A DNA stretch of 64,000 bases from Corynebacterium silvaticum. Its GTDB lineage: Bacteria; Actinomycetota; Actinomycetes; Mycobacteriales; Mycobacteriaceae. The notes beneath the pieces were generated by a model. It had not been told where the DNA came from and did no database searches. It saw only the letters and a list, made by a program, of their open reading frames with translations. The DNA is taken from positions 124,001-188,000 of the forward strand of contig NZ_SDQO02000003.1 of NCBI RefSeq assembly GCF_004382825.2. Direction: 5' to 3'. The position numbers and the translations under genes were made by a program. How positions within the stretch are numbered: the stretch's first letter is position 1; each line of letters starts with the position of its first letter. Shown here one piece after another: positions 12,144-21,151 of the stretch.

Positions 12144-12428
12144 ATGGAAGTATCTGTACGCGATATCCCACAAGGCGCCCAGCTTATCGACGTCCGCGAG
12201 GCTGACGAGTACGCCGAGGTTCATGCGCTAGGCGCGGTCAACATTCCGATGAGCGAATTCACCGTGCGCCTCAACGAGGTAGACACAGAACAAGACGTGT
12301 ACGTGCTTTGCAAGTCCGGTGGACGTAGCTCTCGCGTGGTGGAATACCTCGCGGCCCGCGACATCAAAGCCATCAACGTTGCCGGAGGCACCGACGGCTG
12401 GGTGGACGCAGGACTGCCCACCGAATAA
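12144..12428 (+). CDS. Rhodanese-like domain protein
   Basis: This is a single-domain rhodanese homologue of 94 aa. It has DVREADEYAEVHALGAVNIP at the N-terminal half and the active-site loop LCKSGGRSS near residue 54, with Cys as sulfur acceptor. The C-terminal NVAGGTDGWVDAGLP is the family end. The start is the ATG immediately after the ppa stop, so the two genes are probably co-transcribed. The sulfur donor and acceptor are unknown. Confidence 0.88.
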   Translation: MEVSVRDIPQGAQLIDVREADEYAEVHALGAVNIPMSEFTVRLNEVDTEQDVYVLCKSGGRSSRVVEYLAARDIKAINVAGGTDGWVDAGLPTE

Positions 12429-12432
12429 CACC

Positions 12433-12460
12433 AAAGGCTAGGCCCTAGGGCCTAGCCTTT
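12433..12460. terminator. Bidirectional terminator, perfect palindrome
   Basis: A perfect 28-nt palindrome (arms AAAGGCTAGGCCCT and its complement) lies between the convergent rhodanese and dicarboxylate symporter genes. It ends in T-rich sequence on the plus strand and in AAAGG/TGTTATT context on the other. It can serve both transcripts. Confidence 0.85.
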
Positions 12461-12462
12461 AT

Positions 12463-13905
12463 TTATTTCTGGTAATGCGTGAGGTCTACCTGCGGGGTAG
12501 GTTGTAGCGTCGCATGCGCTGGGTTAGTCACCGTGGGGTTGCTCAAGTGCACGTCGCTATCGTCGGCGGATTCCACATATGGGATCTTGCCGTTGAGCAC
12601 GTCGTGCGCACGTTGTACGTCGAGAGTGCTAGTCCAGCGTCCCACCAGAATCGTGGCCACAGCGTTGCCACTGAAGTTGGTCAGAGCGCGGGCCTCGGAC
12701 ATGAAGCGATCGATGCCTACGATGACGCCGACGCCGTCGAGAAGCTCCGGGCGATGCGAGTGCAACCCTGCGGCGAGCGTGGCGATACCAGCGCCGGACA
12801 CTCCGGCTGCTCCTTTAGACGCAATAATCATGAAGACCAAGAGGCCGATCTGTTCCCCAAGAGTCAGCGGCTTGTTCATTGCATCCGAGATAAAGATGGC
12901 GGACATGGTGAGATAAATAGCCGTGCCGTCGAGGTTAAAGGAATAGCCGGTGGGGACCACGATTCCTACCGTGGATTTGTCCACACCCACGTGCTCCATC
13001 TTGCGCATCAGGTTTGGCAGCGCAGACTCCGACGATGATGTGGCCACGATGAGCAGTAATTCTCGGCCCAGATACTTCAAGAGCTTCCATATGTTGAACC
13101 CGGCGCCGATGCGCAGGATGGCCCCCAGCACCACAAAGATGAACAGCAGGCATGTGATGTAGAAAGCTAGCATCAAGATCGCGAGCTGTTTGACGGCTTC
13201 GAACCCTGTTGCACCCACCACGCCGGCGATAGCGCCGAATGCGCCGATCGGCGCCACCCACAGAATCATGGTAAGCATCTTGAACACCAGTTTTTGCAGG
13301 TGGGCGATGCCGCGCAAGATGGGCTCACCAGCTTTACCCATTCCCTGGACAGCAAAGCCTGCAAGCAAGGCAACAAAGAGCGTTTGCAGCACAGACCCTG
13401 AGGTCAAAGAAGAAAAGGCTGTTTCCGGGATGATCGACTGGATAAAGCCAACCAGTCCTGTTCCGTGTTCGGCTTTATCGGCAAAGGCGGCACCTTCGCC
13501 CGCGGTAGCTTCAATATCCAAACCGCTACCAGGCTCAATGAGGTTGCCCACCAGCAGTCCTACGGCAAGAGCAAACGTGGACATGATGATGAAGTACGTC
13601 AAGGCCAATCCGCCTGCTTTGCCCACTGAGGCAGCGGCGCGCACAGAGCCGATGCCCAACACGATTGTGCAGAAAATCACCGGCGAGATCATCATCTTGA
13701 TCAAGAACACAAACATCGTGCCAATAACTTTGAAGCTCTTGGCAATATCTGGGGCGATAAGGCCAAAAGCGATACCTGCGACAACCGCAATAATCACTGC
13801 GATATAGAGCCAGTGCGTCCTGTCCTTGGGCGTCTTCGATTCAGCAATTTGTGGCTCCCTCGCTGGCAGGAGGGGGCTGCTTTCCCCTAAATGTGGTTCA
13901 GCCAC
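12463..13905 (-). CDS. dctA: Dicarboxylate/glutamate:cation symporter (DAACS family)
   Basis: This is an integral membrane symporter of 480 aa with about eight helices and re-entrant loops. The family signatures are present: the serine-rich ATSSSESALPNLMRKME in the first hairpin, GYSFNLDGTAIYLTMS around the cation site, and ASKGAAGVSGAGIATLA in the second hairpin. These fit C4-dicarboxylate or glutamate uptake; DctA is the nearest match by layout. The start is GTG at 13905 with GAGG five bases upstream. It ends at the shared palindromic terminator. Confidence 0.85.
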   Translation of the reverse strand: MAEPHLGESSPLLPAREPQIAESKTPKDRTHWLYIAVIIAVVAGIAFGLIAPDIAKSFKVIGTMFVFLIKMMISPVIFCTIVLGIGSVRAAASVGKAGGLALTYFIIMSTFALAVGLLVGNLIEPGSGLDIEATAGEGAAFADKAEHGTGLVGFIQSIIPETAFSSLTSGSVLQTLFVALLAGFAVQGMGKAGEPILRGIAHLQKLVFKMLTMILWVAPIGAFGAIAGVVGATGFEAVKQLAILMLAFYITCLLFIFVVLGAILRIGAGFNIWKLLKYLGRELLLIVATSSSESALPNLMRKMEHVGVDKSTVGIVVPTGYSFNLDGTAIYLTMSAIFISDAMNKPLTLGEQIGLLVFMIIASKGAAGVSGAGIATLAAGLHSHRPELLDGVGVIVGIDRFMSEARALTNFSGNAVATILVGRWTSTLDVQRAHDVLNGKIPYVESADDSDVHLSNPTVTNPAHATLQPTPQVDLTHYQK

Positions 13906-14167
13906 GATGACCTCGATTCGATTATGCGACAGTAACGGAAATACGCACTTCTACGAATTAAGCAACGTTGCCTATCGATGCGATTCGTCTCACGTATCCC
14001 TATAGGCTAGAACATACGCCCGACAACCGCGATAGAAGAACATTGCTTTTCACTCAAACAATCCGATACCCCCACATTTGCCGCGTGTCTCTCCAAAGCG
14101 AGCCTTTGCTAGCGCCTAGGATTCAAAGATCCATTACTTTTACTAGCAAAACTATCTAGAAGTGGTC

Positions 14168-15421
14168 GTGTCTATGCTCTTTTCCTCTCGCTTTCAGGGC
14201 GCATTTCGCAAAACCCTAGTAACAATCGTTATGGCAACCCTCTGTACAGGTTTTACTCCAGCCACCGCACAGGTCATTCCTTACACCGATCCAGACGGTT
14301 TTTACGCGTCCATCCCACCGGCGGAGAACACCGCACCGGGCACCGTCTTAAGCCAACGCGACGTCTCCCCGCCGGTCTTGGACATGTTGGTACGGATGAA
14401 GCGCATCGCCTACACGTCCACTCACCCCAATGGCTTTTCCACCCCCGTAACCGGAGCCGTGCTCACGCCTACTGCGCCATGGCATGGCCCCGGCCCCCGT
14501 CCGGTGGCACTCCTAGCACCGGGGACTCAAGGAGCTGGGGACTCCTGTGCCCCTTCCAAGCTGCTCACCATGGGCGGGGAATATGAGATGTTTTCCGCCG
14601 CTGCACTGTTGAGCCGCGGCTGGACCGTGGCCTTAACCGACTATCAGGGGCTGGGCACCCCGGGCAACCACTCCTATATGAATAGGAAAGCCCAAGGCGC
14701 TGCGCTGCTGGATTTGGGGCGAGCCATCACCGCCCTGGGATTGCCGGATGTCCATAGCCACACCCCCCTTATTCCATGGGGCTACTCCCAAGGCGGCGGG
14801 GCATCAGCAGCCGCAGCCGAAATGCATCGTTCCTACGCCCCTGACGTGAACGTCGCTTTAGCCTATGCCGGCGGAGTTCCCGCCAACCTCCTCTCCGTCT
14901 CTAGCTCTTTGGAGGGCACCGCCCTTACCGGGGCGCTGGGGTATGTGATCACCGGAATGTACGAGATTTACCCCGAGGTGCGCGAGCCCATCAACAACCT
15001 GCTCAACGCACGAGGCCAGCTCTGGCTCGACCAGACAAGCCGCGATTGCCTCCCCGAGAGCATTCTTACTATGCCTCTTCCAGATACCAGCATCCTCACC
15101 GTATCTGGACAGCGCTTGACCAGCCTCATCTCCGACGAGGTCTTTCAGCGCGCCATTTCTGAACAACAAATCGGGCTCATAGCCCCCGACGTCCCCGTCT
15201 TTGTTGCACAGGGGCTTCACGACGGCATCATCCCGGCGGAACAAGCCCGCGACATGGTCAACGGCTGGCGCACCCGCGGCGCCGACGTGACATATTGGGA
15301 GGATCCAGCGCCCGCACTGGATAAGCTTTTAGGCCACGCGCACGTGTTGGGATCGTCGTTCCTCCCCGCAGTTGAGTGGGCCGAGCAACGTTTAGCCACG
15401 TTAGGGCAGCCAACTCCCTAA
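14168..15421 (+). CDS. Secreted lipase/esterase (LIP family alpha/beta hydrolase)
   Basis: This exported hydrolase of the secretory lipase family has a signal peptide (basic RFQGAFRKT, hydrophobic TIVMATLCTGF, cut near PATAQ). The nucleophile elbow is GYSQG in IPWGYSQGGGAS, and the acid and histidine candidates are QGLHDGIIP and LLGHAHVLGSS. Length is about 417 aa. Starts at GTG 14162, GTG 14168 and ATG 14174 are all in frame; AGAAG ending at 14162 best serves 14168 or 14174. Substrates could be host or mycolate-related esters, but nothing in the sequence decides this. Confidence 0.82.
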   Translation: MSMLFSSRFQGAFRKTLVTIVMATLCTGFTPATAQVIPYTDPDGFYASIPPAENTAPGTVLSQRDVSPPVLDMLVRMKRIAYTSTHPNGFSTPVTGAVLTPTAPWHGPGPRPVALLAPGTQGAGDSCAPSKLLTMGGEYEMFSAAALLSRGWTVALTDYQGLGTPGNHSYMNRKAQGAALLDLGRAITALGLPDVHSHTPLIPWGYSQGGGASAAAAEMHRSYAPDVNVALAYAGGVPANLLSVSSSLEGTALTGALGYVITGMYEIYPEVREPINNLLNARGQLWLDQTSRDCLPESILTMPLPDTSILTVSGQRLTSLISDEVFQRAISEQQIGLIAPDVPVFVAQGLHDGIIPAEQARDMVNGWRTRGADVTYWEDPAPALDKLLGHAHVLGSSFLPAVEWAEQRLATLGQPTP

Positions 15422-15442
15422 GAATGTGATAGACCTAACTAT

Positions 15443-15883
15443 ATGGTTGCCGATATTCCCGCTGCACTTCTCCAATCGCCATCCTTCCAACTAGAGCATC
15501 TGCGCCGCCGCACACGCGACTGCGTAGAGGAAGCACTGTCGCATGAAGGAATAACCCTGCGGGAATATTGGGTACTCACGTGCCTTGTTTCTGGCGATGT
15601 ACCCACCCAAGCTACACTGTGCGATGCCCTTGGGATAGATGCCTCCGACATGGTTCGACTTATCGACTCCCTAGAGGCCAAATCCTGGACCACGAGAGAA
15701 CGCGACCCCCAGGATCGTCGTCGCCAGATCGTCAAAGCCACTAAGGCTGGCAAATCCGCGCATCCACACCTCGCGGAAGTTGTCACCCAAGCAGAGGATG
15801 CCGCACTCGACGATTCGACGGCAAAACAACTCAGACACCTACGTAAACTAGCGGCAGCAATCATCACTGCAAACGAGGATTAG
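15443..15883 (+). CDS. MarR family transcriptional regulator
   Basis: The 146-aa protein has a winged-helix core: helix-turn-helix around DVPTQATLCDALGIDASDMV and the wing WTTRERDPQDRRRQIVKATKAG with the conserved D-R-R pattern. It starts 21 bp after the lipase stop and is followed without a gap by the peptide synthetase gene. It probably controls one or both neighbours in response to a small ligand. Confidence 0.88.
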   Translation: MVADIPAALLQSPSFQLEHLRRRTRDCVEEALSHEGITLREYWVLTCLVSGDVPTQATLCDALGIDASDMVRLIDSLEAKSWTTRERDPQDRRRQIVKATKAGKSAHPHLAEVVTQAEDAALDDSTAKQLRHLRKLAAAIITANED

Positions 15884-18800
15884 TTGATCTCTTCTGCTTA
15901 CCTCCGCTCTAGCGAGGCCCCTTCTCCACGAACGCTTTACGACATCTTCACCCACACGGCAACCGCGTTCCCCGAGGCTGCAGCTATCGACGACGGCAGC
16001 ATCATCACATATCGCGAGCTCCTGGAACGCGTTCAGGCAAGTGCCCACCAACTCCATGCTGCGGGAGTGAGGCCCGGAAGCCGCATTGGTGTCCGAATGG
16101 CATCAGGGCACAGCGACCTCTACATCGCCATTTTGTCCATCCTGGCAGCCGGCGCGGCCTATGTCCCTGTGGACGCCGATGACCCCGACGAACGCGCAGA
16201 ACTTGTCTTTAGCGAGGCTGCCATCCAGGGCTTCTACGACGACAACGGCTTTCACCCCCACCAAGACAGCACCCCGGTTGCGCCAGCCGTCCCCGCATTA
16301 GAGGACACGGCATGGATCATCTTCACGTCTGGTTCTACCGGAAAACCAAAAGGCGTGGCAGTCTCACACCGCAGCGCCGCCGCCTTTGTTGACGCAGAAT
16401 CGCAGCTCTTCTTGCAGGATGCCCCCATCGGCCCCGACGGATCGGGTGCTGGCGGGGCTTTCTGTTGCATTCGATGCTTCCTGCGAAGAGATGTGGCTGG
16501 CATGGGCACACGGCGCCTGTTTGGTTCCGGCCCCGCGTTCTCTGGTGCGCTCCGGGATGGATCTTGGCCCGTGGCTCATTCGCCGAGACATCACCGTCGT
16601 TTCTACCGTGCCCACGTTGGCGGGGCTCTGGCCTACGGAGGCGCTCGACAACATCAGGCTTCTCCTCTTGGGAGGAGAAGCCTGTTCGGCGGAGCTCGTC
16701 GAGAAGCTATCGGCTCCGGAACGGGAAGTATGGAATACCTACGGCCCCACCGAGGCCACCGTGGTCGCTTGTGCGGCGCTGTTGCGGCCGAATCACCCGG
16801 TATCGATCGGATTTCCACTAGCTGGCTGGGACTTAGCCGTGGTGGATGAGCAGGGAGAACCGGTAGAAATCGGCGAGGTCGGCGAACTAATTATCGGAGG
16901 GGTGGGCCTGGCGTGGTATCTGGATCCCCAGAAGGACGCGGAAAAATACGCCCCGGAGCTAGGGTGGTCGCGCGCTTATCGTTCCGGCGATCACGTCAAG
17001 CTCACGGAAGACGGCCTACTTTTTGTTGGGCGTGTCGACGACCAGGTGAAGATCGGGGGACGCCGCATTGAACTCGGCGAAGTCGATGCACACCTAGCTG
17101 CCCTTCCCAACGTGCGCCAATCCACGGTGGTTGTACAAAAGACCGGCGCAGGAGACAGCGTTTTGGTCGGCTATCTTTCGCTCACCGATGAGTCCCTAGA
17201 ATTCGATCACGACCAGGCCCGGACCATTCTCAGCAACTCAATGCCGGCGGCACTTGTCCCGCGACTCTGTGTACTTGCGGAGCTTCCCACCACGACCTCC
17301 GGAAAAGTAGATAAACGCGCACTGCCCTGGCCAATCCATACCGACGTCACAGCAGTGGACCTCAGCGACACCGAACAGTGGTTGGCCGAACTCTGGGTGG
17401 ACGTGCTGGGAATGGATATTTCCGACGCTGACGCAGATTTTTCTCCCTGGGAGGAACCTCCCTGGCCGCCGCCACACTGATAGGACGCATCCGCGAACGG
17501 GTTCCCACCATCGCCGTACGCGACCTTTATGACCACCCACGCCTCGGCGCACTTGCCGAGCACGTAGAGAGCATCCACGTCGCTCCTTCTGCTCAAGAAG
17601 CCCCCGCGCAGCCAGTCTCCGCTCAAGCCCGCGTTATCCAGGGGTTCGTTCAATTAGTGGCAGTAACACTGAGCTCCCTGCAATGGGTAGCTGCCCTAGC
17701 ACTCATCAACAACATAGCGGCCAGCGCCGGCATCAGCTGGGCACGACATACCCCATGGTTGATAGTCACTGCTCTCCTTATCTTTGTCACTCCCCTGGGC
17801 AGATTGGTGGTTGGCGGTTATGCCGCGCGACTTCTGACTAAGGGCATCGCGCCGGGATCCTATCCACGCGCCGGGCGAATATACCTACGAGTCTGGGCAG
17901 CAGAACGCATTGCTAACGCCTCCGGGTACCGATCTATTGCGGATGCCACCTGGGTGAATTACTATGCGCGTGCGCTCGGCGCACGAGTAGGAGACGGCGT
18001 GAATCTGCACACAATCCCGCCGGTCACGGGGCTTCTTAACTTGGAAGATCACTGCTCAGTGGAGCCGGAAGTAGATTTATCAGGCTATTGGGTAGATGCC
18101 CGACATATTCATATAGGCACAATCCATGTGGGGAAGAACGCCCGCATCGGTGCCCGCTCAGTACTCATGCCGGGGACAGTCATAGGCGATAACGCACATG
18201 TGGAAGCCGGCTCCACAGTCACCGGAAGCACACCTGTCAAAGCCAACGCCCGGTGGTCTGGGTCGCCGGCACAAAAAGTGGGGCGTTCCAAGCACCGCTT
18301 CCCGGATACGCCTCCACCTCGACGCCCCCAGTGGGTTCTTGGGTACGGCCTCTCCTCACTGTTCCTCGCGCTTCTCCCTTTGTGCGCAGTGGCTATGGGC
18401 GGCGCCAGTATGATCGCTTTTGTCCAGGCCATCGACATTCATCCTTTCCTGGGCATGCTAGCTGCCGCCCCCGCAGGGACTCTCATAGCTTTTGCTGCTT
18501 ACGGCGTGTGTATTTGGGCGCTCATCCGACTACTGAGCCTGCGGCTCACCCCAGGTGTTGCTCCAGTGCGCTCTGCTACGGGTTGGCGGGTGTGGTTTAT
18601 CCAACGCCTCATGGACGATGCTCGCACATATCTTTTCCCGCTCTATGCCGCACAGCTCACCCCTTTGTGGTTCCGCAGCCTCGGCGCAACGGTAGGCAAA
18701 GACGTAGAAATCTCCACCTCTGTGATGGTGCCAGCATTTGTCACTATTCGCGACGGCTCTTTCCTTGCCGACGACACCCTCGTCGGCGGCTACGAACTCG

Positions 18801-19714
18801 GCGGAGGTTGGATGCTCGCCGGGGCAACCAAGATCGGCAAGCGCTCTTTTGTGGGAAACTCTGGCATCGCTGGACCACAACGCAAACTGGCCAAAAATTC
18901 TCTCGTAGCGGTGCTCTCCTCCACCCCAAAGAAGTCCAAAGCCGGGTCTAATTGGTGGGGCTCGCCGCCAGAACGCATGCGCCGCGTCACCGTGACCACC
19001 GATGCGTCGGAAAGCAGCACCTATAGGCCACGTCTCCGGATGCGGATTCTCCGCGGTGCTATAGAAACCCTCCGATTGCTCGCCCCCATCACTAGCGGTG
19101 TTCTTGCCACCGCGGTGCTAGCCACTCTGCAGGTGTTGCTGCTCAATCTAGGGCTTGGGGTGACGATCCTGCTCGGCGGCGTGGTTCTTATAGCCGCCGG
19201 TGCCCTTGCGCTACTGATCACGGTCACCATGAAGTGGCTGTGTGTTGGACGCCACCGCGCAGGAGACCACCCCTTGTGGAGTTGGTTTGTATGGCTCAAC
19301 GAGCTGCAAGACACCTTTGTGGAGGTGGTCGCCGCCCCCTGGTTCTTTAACCACACGCTCGGCACTGGATCCCTCAATATCGGGTTACGCCTTCTTGGCG
19401 CGAAAATAGGCAAAGGCGCGTGGATTGAGACGTACTGGCTGCCTGAAACAGACCTCTGCCAGATCGGCACTGGGGCTACGGTCGGCCCTGGTGTGGTGGT
19501 ACAGACCCACCTCTTCCAAGATCGCGTGATGAGCCTAGGCGACGTCACCATCGCACCGGGGGCGACCCTAGCGGCACATTCTGTCGCGCTTCCGGCTTCC
19601 AAGCTTGCCGACGCCACCACCATCGGCCCTGGCTCACTCGTCATGCGCGGTGACCAAGTTCCATCTCACACCCGTTGGCAGGGAAATCCAATTGAACCAT
19701 GGAACCCCAGCTAA
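15884..19714 (+). pseudogene. Pls/PosA family non-ribosomal peptide synthetase, two frameshifts
   Basis: The reading frames add up to a protein of about 1276 aa with an adenylation domain (FTSGSTGKPKGVAVS, NTYGPTEATVV, GRVDDQVKIGGRRIELGEV), a carrier domain (SLGGTSLAAATL with the phosphopantetheine serine), and a long C-terminal half of membrane helices and left-handed beta-helix hexapeptide repeats. This is the Pls (epsilon-poly-lysine synthetase-like) layout. An extra G near 16437-16440 (GACGGAT where GACGAT restores the frame) and a missing T in the T5 run at 17438-17442 shift the middle third out of frame. The pieces 15884-16440, about 16441-17442 and about 17443-19714 each read cleanly. 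The TTG start has GAGG five bases upstream. Either the gene is dead or the two indels are sequencing errors. Confidence 0.85.
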
Positions 19715-20148
19715 ACCGGGTTTTGTTCACACGTCACCAAATTTTTTGCAACTTTGCGTAACGGTGCCAACGAGCCATCCGATACTCACCATGTAAGGCC
19801 TAAAGCGCCACATCCAGTGACGTTTCAAACGGGTTAGGGGTACCCATTTCCCTGCCTATACCTTCACCCAACAGGGCAAATGTAATAACCCTCATTATAA
19901 TTGCCTTAAAAAGGGTGCAGAATTCCCCTCTTTCGGGTGGAAATTGCACCTTTTATTATTAGAGTGACTTTACTCCTTTATGGTTGCCACCCGCGATATT
20001 TTCAGCATAGGATAGAGGTTTTTCCTAAACTTTTGCCAAAAAATTCCAGGAGCGGCCACCAGCACCAAAAAGATCGGTAAAGTTGCCTGTTGAACAGGGA
20101 AAAGTCCATGACTCTTCCTTGTAGCCCCTCGACTGAAAGGAATGCTTT
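19715..20148. other. 434-bp AT-rich intergenic leader region
   Basis: I see no protein gene here. It contains a TATAAT at 19896-19901, the terminator-like hairpin just after it, and, close to the first small gene, GGAAAAG and CTCTTCC arms that can pair just before the ribosome site GAAAGG. It most likely holds the end of the synthetase transcript and the promoter and leader of the gene at 20149. Confidence 0.5.
19908..19955 (+). terminator. Likely terminator after the synthetase gene
   Basis: A hairpin formed by AAAGGGTGCA and TGCACCTTTT with an inner CCC/GGG pair lies about 200 bp after the stop. It is followed by TTTTATTATT. Confidence 0.55.
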
Positions 20149-20313
20149 ATGTTCAGCGCCATCCATGAATTCCTGGCCAACGTCTTCGACCTCGACTTCC
20201 TCTCCTCCGAACCCGGGTACTACTTCTCAGACGCCTGGGGAGCTTTCAAGCAGATCTTCTCGGTAATGGAAGACTATTTCCTCGATTTCAAGGACACCCT
20301 CTCCTCCAAGTAG
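20149..20313 (+). CDS. Small PorA-like cell-wall protein 1 (54 aa)
   Basis: This is a 54-aa acidic, aromatic-rich peptide with no Sec signal. Read from the ATG after GAAAGG it begins MFSAIHEFLANVFDLDFLSS and continues with YYFSDAWGAFKQIF. It is the first of three tandem relatives sharing FxxxLDxDFLSSxPxxYFxxxW, ending in SSK. The pattern (Y/H)-x-F-L...LD-x-L-S resembles the short channel-forming PorA of C. glutamicum as I remember it. It stands alone between its own leader and a perfect terminator hairpin. Function is inferred, not shown. Confidence 0.75.
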   Translation: MFSAIHEFLANVFDLDFLSSEPGYYFSDAWGAFKQIFSVMEDYFLDFKDTLSSK

Positions 20314-20322
20314 AGGTGAGCT

Positions 20323-20354
20323 AAATAAAGTGATAGGAAGCTATCACTTTATTT
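20323..20354 (+). terminator. Terminator of small gene 1
   Basis: A perfect 14-bp stem (AAATAAAGTGATAG and its complement) with a GAAG loop starts 10 bp after the stop and is followed by AATTTT. Confidence 0.85.
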
Positions 20355-20500
20355 AATTTTAGAAGCCCCCCTCACCGCGCCTGCCCGCGAGACTTCGGCC
20401 TTAATAAAGGTTTCCTTTCCAGCCGATTCGGTAAGCACCCATTAGACAATGGGAAAGTTCACAGCTTTCCTGCAGAATCCTCAACCGAAAGGAACAACTC

Positions 20501-20641
20501 ATGTTCACCGCTATTTACAACTTCTTCTCTGACATCCTCGATCTCGACTTCCTCTCCTCGCAGCCAAAGGACTACTTCCTCGGTGCTTGGGACTCCTTCG
20601 TAGACATCTTTGACGCAGTCAAGGACGGCATCTCTTCCTAA
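20501..20641 (+). CDS. Small PorA-like cell-wall protein 2 (46 aa)
   Basis: This 46-aa paralogue of the preceding gene begins MFTAIYNFFSDILDLDFLSS, then KDYFLGAWDSFVDIF, and ends DGISS. AAAGGA stands six bases before the ATG. Identity with gene 1 is high in the central LDLDFLSS and YF...AW parts. The peptide is strongly acidic and amphipathic, without Cys, signal peptide or long hydrophobic helix. It has its own leader hairpin (GGAAAG at 20452, CTTTCC at 20465) and its own terminator. Confidence 0.75.
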   Translation: MFTAIYNFFSDILDLDFLSSQPKDYFLGAWDSFVDIFDAVKDGISS

Positions 20642-20658
20642 TAGGAATAGACAATATT

Positions 20659-20702
20659 AAGAGGATGTGCCCTGCAGATTAATCTGCAGGGCACATCCTC
20701 TT
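20659..20702 (+). terminator. Terminator of small gene 2
   Basis: A 44-nt perfect palindrome (arms beginning AAGAGGATGTGCCCTGCAG) with T-rich sequence after it, 17 bp downstream of the stop. Confidence 0.88.
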
Positions 20703-20792
20703 TTATACATATTCATCGCTATACAGCCGCCATCGCAATCCTTCTACCCAATAAAAAATTCTTAAAATGTGCATTTACTAAATTTTTATCAG

Positions 20793-20798
20793 TATAAT
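20793..20798 (+). promoter_or_regulatory. TATAAT -10 of small gene 3
   Basis: A consensus TATAAT lies 59 bp before the ATG at 20858. The transcript leader would contain AGCTTTCC at 20823-20830, also found at 20463-20470 before gene 2. Confidence 0.55.
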
Positions 20799-20857
20799 GA
20801 TCAGATAAGTCACTAAAGCCAGAGCTTTCCCAGGCTTCCCAACAAAAAGGAATATCT

Positions 20858-21001
20858 ATGCCTAATGTCATCTACGATTTTTTCTTCAACATATTAAATT
20901 TCGAAGCTCTTTCCTCTGCCCCAAAGGCTTACTTTCACAACGGATGGATAGCGATCAAAGGAATCTTTAACGCTTTTAGCCGCTTCCTCGCTTCATCATA
21001 G
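20858..21001 (+). CDS. Small PorA-like cell-wall protein 3 (47 aa)
   Basis: This third, most diverged member has 47 aa: MPNVIYDFFFNILNFEALSS, then PKAYFHNGW and a basic C-terminus ending FLASS. Where genes 1 and 2 have DLDFLSS it has NFEALSS, so the serine pair is kept while the Asp is replaced by Glu. AAAAAGGA precedes the ATG. Its tail is basic where those of the other two are acidic, which might suit a mixed oligomer. A separate promoter and terminator frame it. Confidence 0.72.
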   Translation: MPNVIYDFFFNILNFEALSSAPKAYFHNGWIAIKGIFNAFSRFLASS

Positions 21002-21012
21002 AGGTTCAGGCT

Positions 21013-21052
21013 AAAGTGTGACCTTGCATGCTAATGCGCAAGGTCACACTTT
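21013..21052 (+). terminator. Terminator of small gene 3
   Basis: A 15-bp perfect stem (AAAGTGTGACCTTGC and complement) is followed by CTTTTAG, 11 bp after the stop. Confidence 0.85.
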
Positions 21053-21151
21053 CTTTTAGAATTTTTATCGCTGTATATCTTCAACCGCAGCATCCCCTAG
21101 CCTTCCTCTTAATTTTCTAAATCGGGTTACGGATCTAAAAATTAAAATCCA

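Noticed and set aside
12433..12460. Palindrome as a possible operator or attachment site
   Set aside because: Position between two convergent stops and T-rich flanks explain it fully as a bidirectional terminator.
13968..14159. 63-codon plus-strand frame before the lipase gene
   Set aside because: No ribosome binding site, no recognisable domain, and an unlikely amino-acid composition; read as lipase leader sequence.
20323..21052. Three long palindromes as a CRISPR-like or repetitive element
   Set aside because: The arms differ completely in sequence; each is a separate terminator after a small gene.
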